A DNA stretch of 14,091 bases. It comes from Lachnospiraceae bacterium UBA7196 (GTDB lineage Bacteria; Bacillota; Clostridia; Lachnospirales; Lachnospiraceae). Positions 12,068 to 14,091 of this stretch are shown one piece after another. Positions within the stretch are counted from its first letter, which is position 1. Every line of letters begins with the position of its first letter. The stretch spans positions 1 to 14,091 of the forward strand of contig DKUU01000016.1 of assembly GCA_002490835.1 (NCBI GenBank), written 5' to 3'. The notes under the pieces were generated by a model. The model was not told the DNA's origin and did not search any database. It saw only the letters and a list, made by a program, of their open reading frames with translations. The position numbers and the translations under genes were made by a program.

Positions 12068-12808
12068 ATGTATCAGATCGCGCTCTGTGACGACGAAACG
12101 ACAGAACTTCATACAATGGAGCAGATGCTGCGCTCCTATCGCGGACATTCCATAAAAGACACGCTCGACGTCAGATCGTTTGAGAGCGCGGAGGCTCTGC
12201 TTCTTGCAATCGAACAGGAATCCTATGCGCCGGATCTTATTTTTCTGGATATCTATATGCCGGGGACATCAGGACTTGAAACAGCAAAGAAGCTGAAAGA
12301 GATGGATCTGTCCGGCCTGATCATTTTTCTGACTTCTTCCAAGGATCACGCACTGGAAGCCTATGAACTCAACGTCTTTCACTATCTGGTCAAACCGGTT
12401 ACAGAGGCATCCCTTTTTACCGCTCTGGATCGGGCTCTTTCGCAGATCAGGAAGGATGCGGCCCATTATCTGCTCTTCCAGACGGAGAACCAACTTCGCA
12501 GGGTCGCGGCTGCCGATATCGTCTACTGTGAAGCGCAGCGCAAGACGCAAAGCGTTTATCTAAAAAACGGGGATCAGCTTATCCTGCATATGACGATGAA
12601 CAGGCTCTACGAAATGCTGTCCGCCCATCAGGAATTTGTGAAAGTGGGCGCATCTTATATCATAAATCTGAAACATATCGAGCGGCTGGGCACGCAGACA
12701 CTGCTGCTTGACGGCGGCGTAGAGATTTATCTGCCGCGGGGCTCCTACAAGCCTCTGTCGGACCGATACTTTAATCACTATTTCGGAACCGGAATGGAAG
12801 GCGAATAA
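12068..12808 (+). CDS. LytTR-family response regulator
   Basis: The 246-residue protein has a receiver domain (1-125) with acidic pocket D8-D9, phosphoacceptor D61 in FLDIYMPG, T89 and K109 in the VKP motif. A LytTR DNA-binding domain (about 133-238) follows, recognisable by IVYCEAQRKTQSVYLKNG and FVKVGASYIINLKHIERL. This is the AgrA/VirR/LytR class, which binds paired direct repeats about 21-22 bp apart. GAGGAG lies 8 nt before the ATG. The gene is followed after 4 nt by its kinase. It is the obvious candidate to bind the three 33-bp sites in this window, including one just upstream of itself. Confidence 0.93.
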   Translation: MYQIALCDDETTELHTMEQMLRSYRGHSIKDTLDVRSFESAEALLLAIEQESYAPDLIFLDIYMPGTSGLETAKKLKEMDLSGLIIFLTSSKDHALEAYELNVFHYLVKPVTEASLFTALDRALSQIRKDAAHYLLFQTENQLRRVAAADIVYCEAQRKTQSVYLKNGDQLILHMTMNRLYEMLSAHQEFVKVGASYIINLKHIERLGTQTLLLDGGVEIYLPRGSYKPLSDRYFNHYFGTGMEGE

Positions 12809-12812
12809 TATC

Positions 12813-14091
12813 ATGGAAGCACTCATCACGAATCTGATCAACAACATCTTTCACAGCGTCTGGCTCTATCATCTCGCTCTGGAACCCAAGCACAGCAGGC
12901 GGGGACAGATTGCCTTTTGCGTGCTTTTTACCGTGTTTGAAGAGGCATCGGGACTGATGCTCGCGGTGCTGCCCATTCCCGTGAATTTGCTGTTTCTCTT
13001 CGGCTTTCTGTTTTTTGTCTTGATCCTCACCCTGATGTTTTTGTGTACGCTTTCCGCCTCCCATCCCGCCAAATCCGCGTTTTTGCTGTGCAGCTACTTC
13101 TGTCTGTGGACTTTTATCTACTGCTTCACCTCCCTTCTTACGAACAGCGGCGCCGGGGCAGGAAACACGACGATCTGGGGGCTGCGCATCGGGCTGAACC
13201 TATTCTTCCTGATTGTGTACCAGCTCTTTTTCCGCGAACGCCTCAAACGGATGTATCAGGAAATGCAGGGCGGTTACGGGATGCTTACCGTCATCTCCGT
13301 TATGACTTTTGTGATCATGTGTGTGATCATGATCTACCATTTATATCAGCTCTCGATTGGAAGGAAGAACGCCCCTGTCATCATCATCTCCTATCTGTTT
13401 GCGCTGATGATCTACATTCTGCTGTTCTATTTTCTGAAGCAGACAACCCGTATGTACCAGCTCCGCCAGCTTAAGCTGCATGAGGAGCTTCTGAGCGCCC
13501 AATTGTCCGGCTACGAGCAGATCGAACGGGACGCAAAGCAGATGCGCCACGATTTTCATCATCACAACACCGTGATCGCGAATCTTGCCAAGCAGAAGGA
13601 CTATGCGGGTATCCTCTCCTATCTGGAAGAATATGAACGGATCGAGGAGGAAAAGGCTGTCCCGCAGTACAGTACAATTCCTGCCCTCAACAGCCTGTTT
13701 CTTGCCTATCAGAAAAAGGCGGAGCAAAAAGGCATCGACTTTACAGTCCGCGTGCGCCTGTCGGAAATCTCCGGCACCTCCTCCGTGGATCTGGTATCCA
13801 TACTCGCGAATATGCTGGAGAACGCTTTTAAGGGGTGTCTTACAGCGAAAGAACACAGAGTGGAGATCAGGGCACAGAAAAAGGGCTGTGTGGTTCTTCT
13901 GGACTGCCAGAACACATACGACGGAGTTATCCTGTTTCAGGACGGGCTGCCCCGCGCCAAAGATCATGAGGGGATCGGTGCGGAGAGCATACGGAGCACT
14001 GCGGCGAAATATGACGGCAGCGCTGAATTTGATGCGTCAGACGGCATTTTTAGCTGCAGGGTTTTACTGAATGCGCGGGGGGGGGGGGGGG
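12813..14091 (+). CDS. AgrC-like GHKL sensor histidine kinase, 3' end missing
   Basis: The frame is open from ATG 12813 to the window end. The first 210 or so residues hold about six membrane helices with short loops, a polytopic sensor of the kind that detects peptides or membrane signals. The cytoplasmic kinase has H246 in MRHDFHHH, an N box with N337 in ANMLENAFKGC and a G box at about 385-395 (EGIGAES). This is the HPK10/GHKL class that partners LytTR regulators. The last strand FSCRVLLN normally sits a few residues from the C-terminus, so little is missing; the glycines read from the terminal G run are probably artefact. No AgrD-like peptide gene is visible nearby. Confidence 0.92.
   Translation, partial: MEALITNLINNIFHSVWLYHLALEPKHSRRGQIAFCVLFTVFEEASGLMLAVLPIPVNLLFLFGFLFFVLILTLMFLCTLSASHPAKSAFLLCSYFCLWTFIYCFTSLLTNSGAGAGNTTIWGLRIGLNLFFLIVYQLFFRERLKRMYQEMQGGYGMLTVISVMTFVIMCVIMIYHLYQLSIGRKNAPVIIISYLFALMIYILLFYFLKQTTRMYQLRQLKLHEELLSAQLSGYEQIERDAKQMRHDFHHHNTVIANLAKQKDYAGILSYLEEYERIEEEKAVPQYSTIPALNSLFLAYQKKAEQKGIDFTVRVRLSEISGTSSVDLVSILANMLENAFKGCLTAKEHRVEIRAQKKGCVVLLDCQNTYDGVILFQDGLPRAKDHEGIGAESIRSTAAKYDGSAEFDASDGIFSCRVLLNARGGGG
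14077..14091 (+). other. Terminal 15-base poly-G run, probable artefact
   Basis: Fifteen consecutive G residues end the window inside the kinase frame, where family members usually end with a stop codon. Uninterrupted poly-G at a contig end is typical of two-colour Illumina reads with no signal. It should not be translated as a glycine tail. Confidence 0.75.

Noticed and set aside
1..14091. Insertion sequence, phage integrase, tRNA or rRNA genes that would explain the repeats as a mobile element.
   Set aside because: No transposase, integrase, terminal inverted repeat or structural RNA gene was seen on either strand.

Overview
The window looks like a contig end from a Gram-positive gut anaerobe of the Clostridia, most likely Lachnospiraceae. 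The grounds are AGGAGG-type ribosome sites, a LytTR regulator with a GHKL kinase, BspA-like and InlB-type surface proteins, and a moderate GC content that falls clearly in two toxin-antitoxin modules. This is inference from gene style; no marker gene is present. The last 15 bases are a pure G run that is probably a sequencing artefact.

Layout. (i) 1-350: a degenerate promoter region holding a 33-bp operator-like site, an intact-looking rightward promoter and a terminator, but no gene between them. It resembles the MerR locus at 8413-9501 with the reading frame removed. (ii) 349-1081, minus strand: an MNT nucleotidyltransferase/HEPN toxin-antitoxin pair. (iii) 1227-8251, minus strand: a five-gene operon for cell-surface proteins. 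Three secreted proteins (265, 583 and 725 aa) share one C-terminal domain of about 150-200 residues that I cannot name. The two large ones add BspA-type leucine-rich repeats, and one of them also carries four InlB B-repeats and a 13-residue tandem repeat. The last two genes encode membrane-anchored proteins (526 and 167 aa) with related predicted beta-rich ectodomains. (iv) 8252-8574: a divergent control region with the second operator copy. (v) 8575-9417, plus: a MerR-family regulator with a GyrI-like effector domain. (vi) 9537-10182, minus: a HigB/HigA-type toxin-antitoxin pair. (vii) 10345-11904, minus: a membrane-embedded methyl-accepting chemotaxis protein. (viii) 11905-12067: a divergent region with the third operator copy. 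(ix) 12068-14091, plus: a LytTR response regulator and an AgrC-like GHKL histidine kinase, open at the window end.

How it may work together. The three 33-bp sites each contain two similar 10-mers exactly 21 bp apart, which is the architecture of LytTR-protein operators. Two lie in divergent intergenic regions between recognisable promoters, and the third sits in the matching context at the left edge. The simplest reading is one LytTR two-component regulon covering the surface operon, the MerR gene, the chemoreceptor, the two-component genes themselves, and a further gene off the left edge. The two toxin-antitoxin pairs sit between the regulon units. They share an almost identical 82-bp terminator segment and a 29-bp repeat at the other boundary, which suggests that the locus grew by duplication and exchange of modules.
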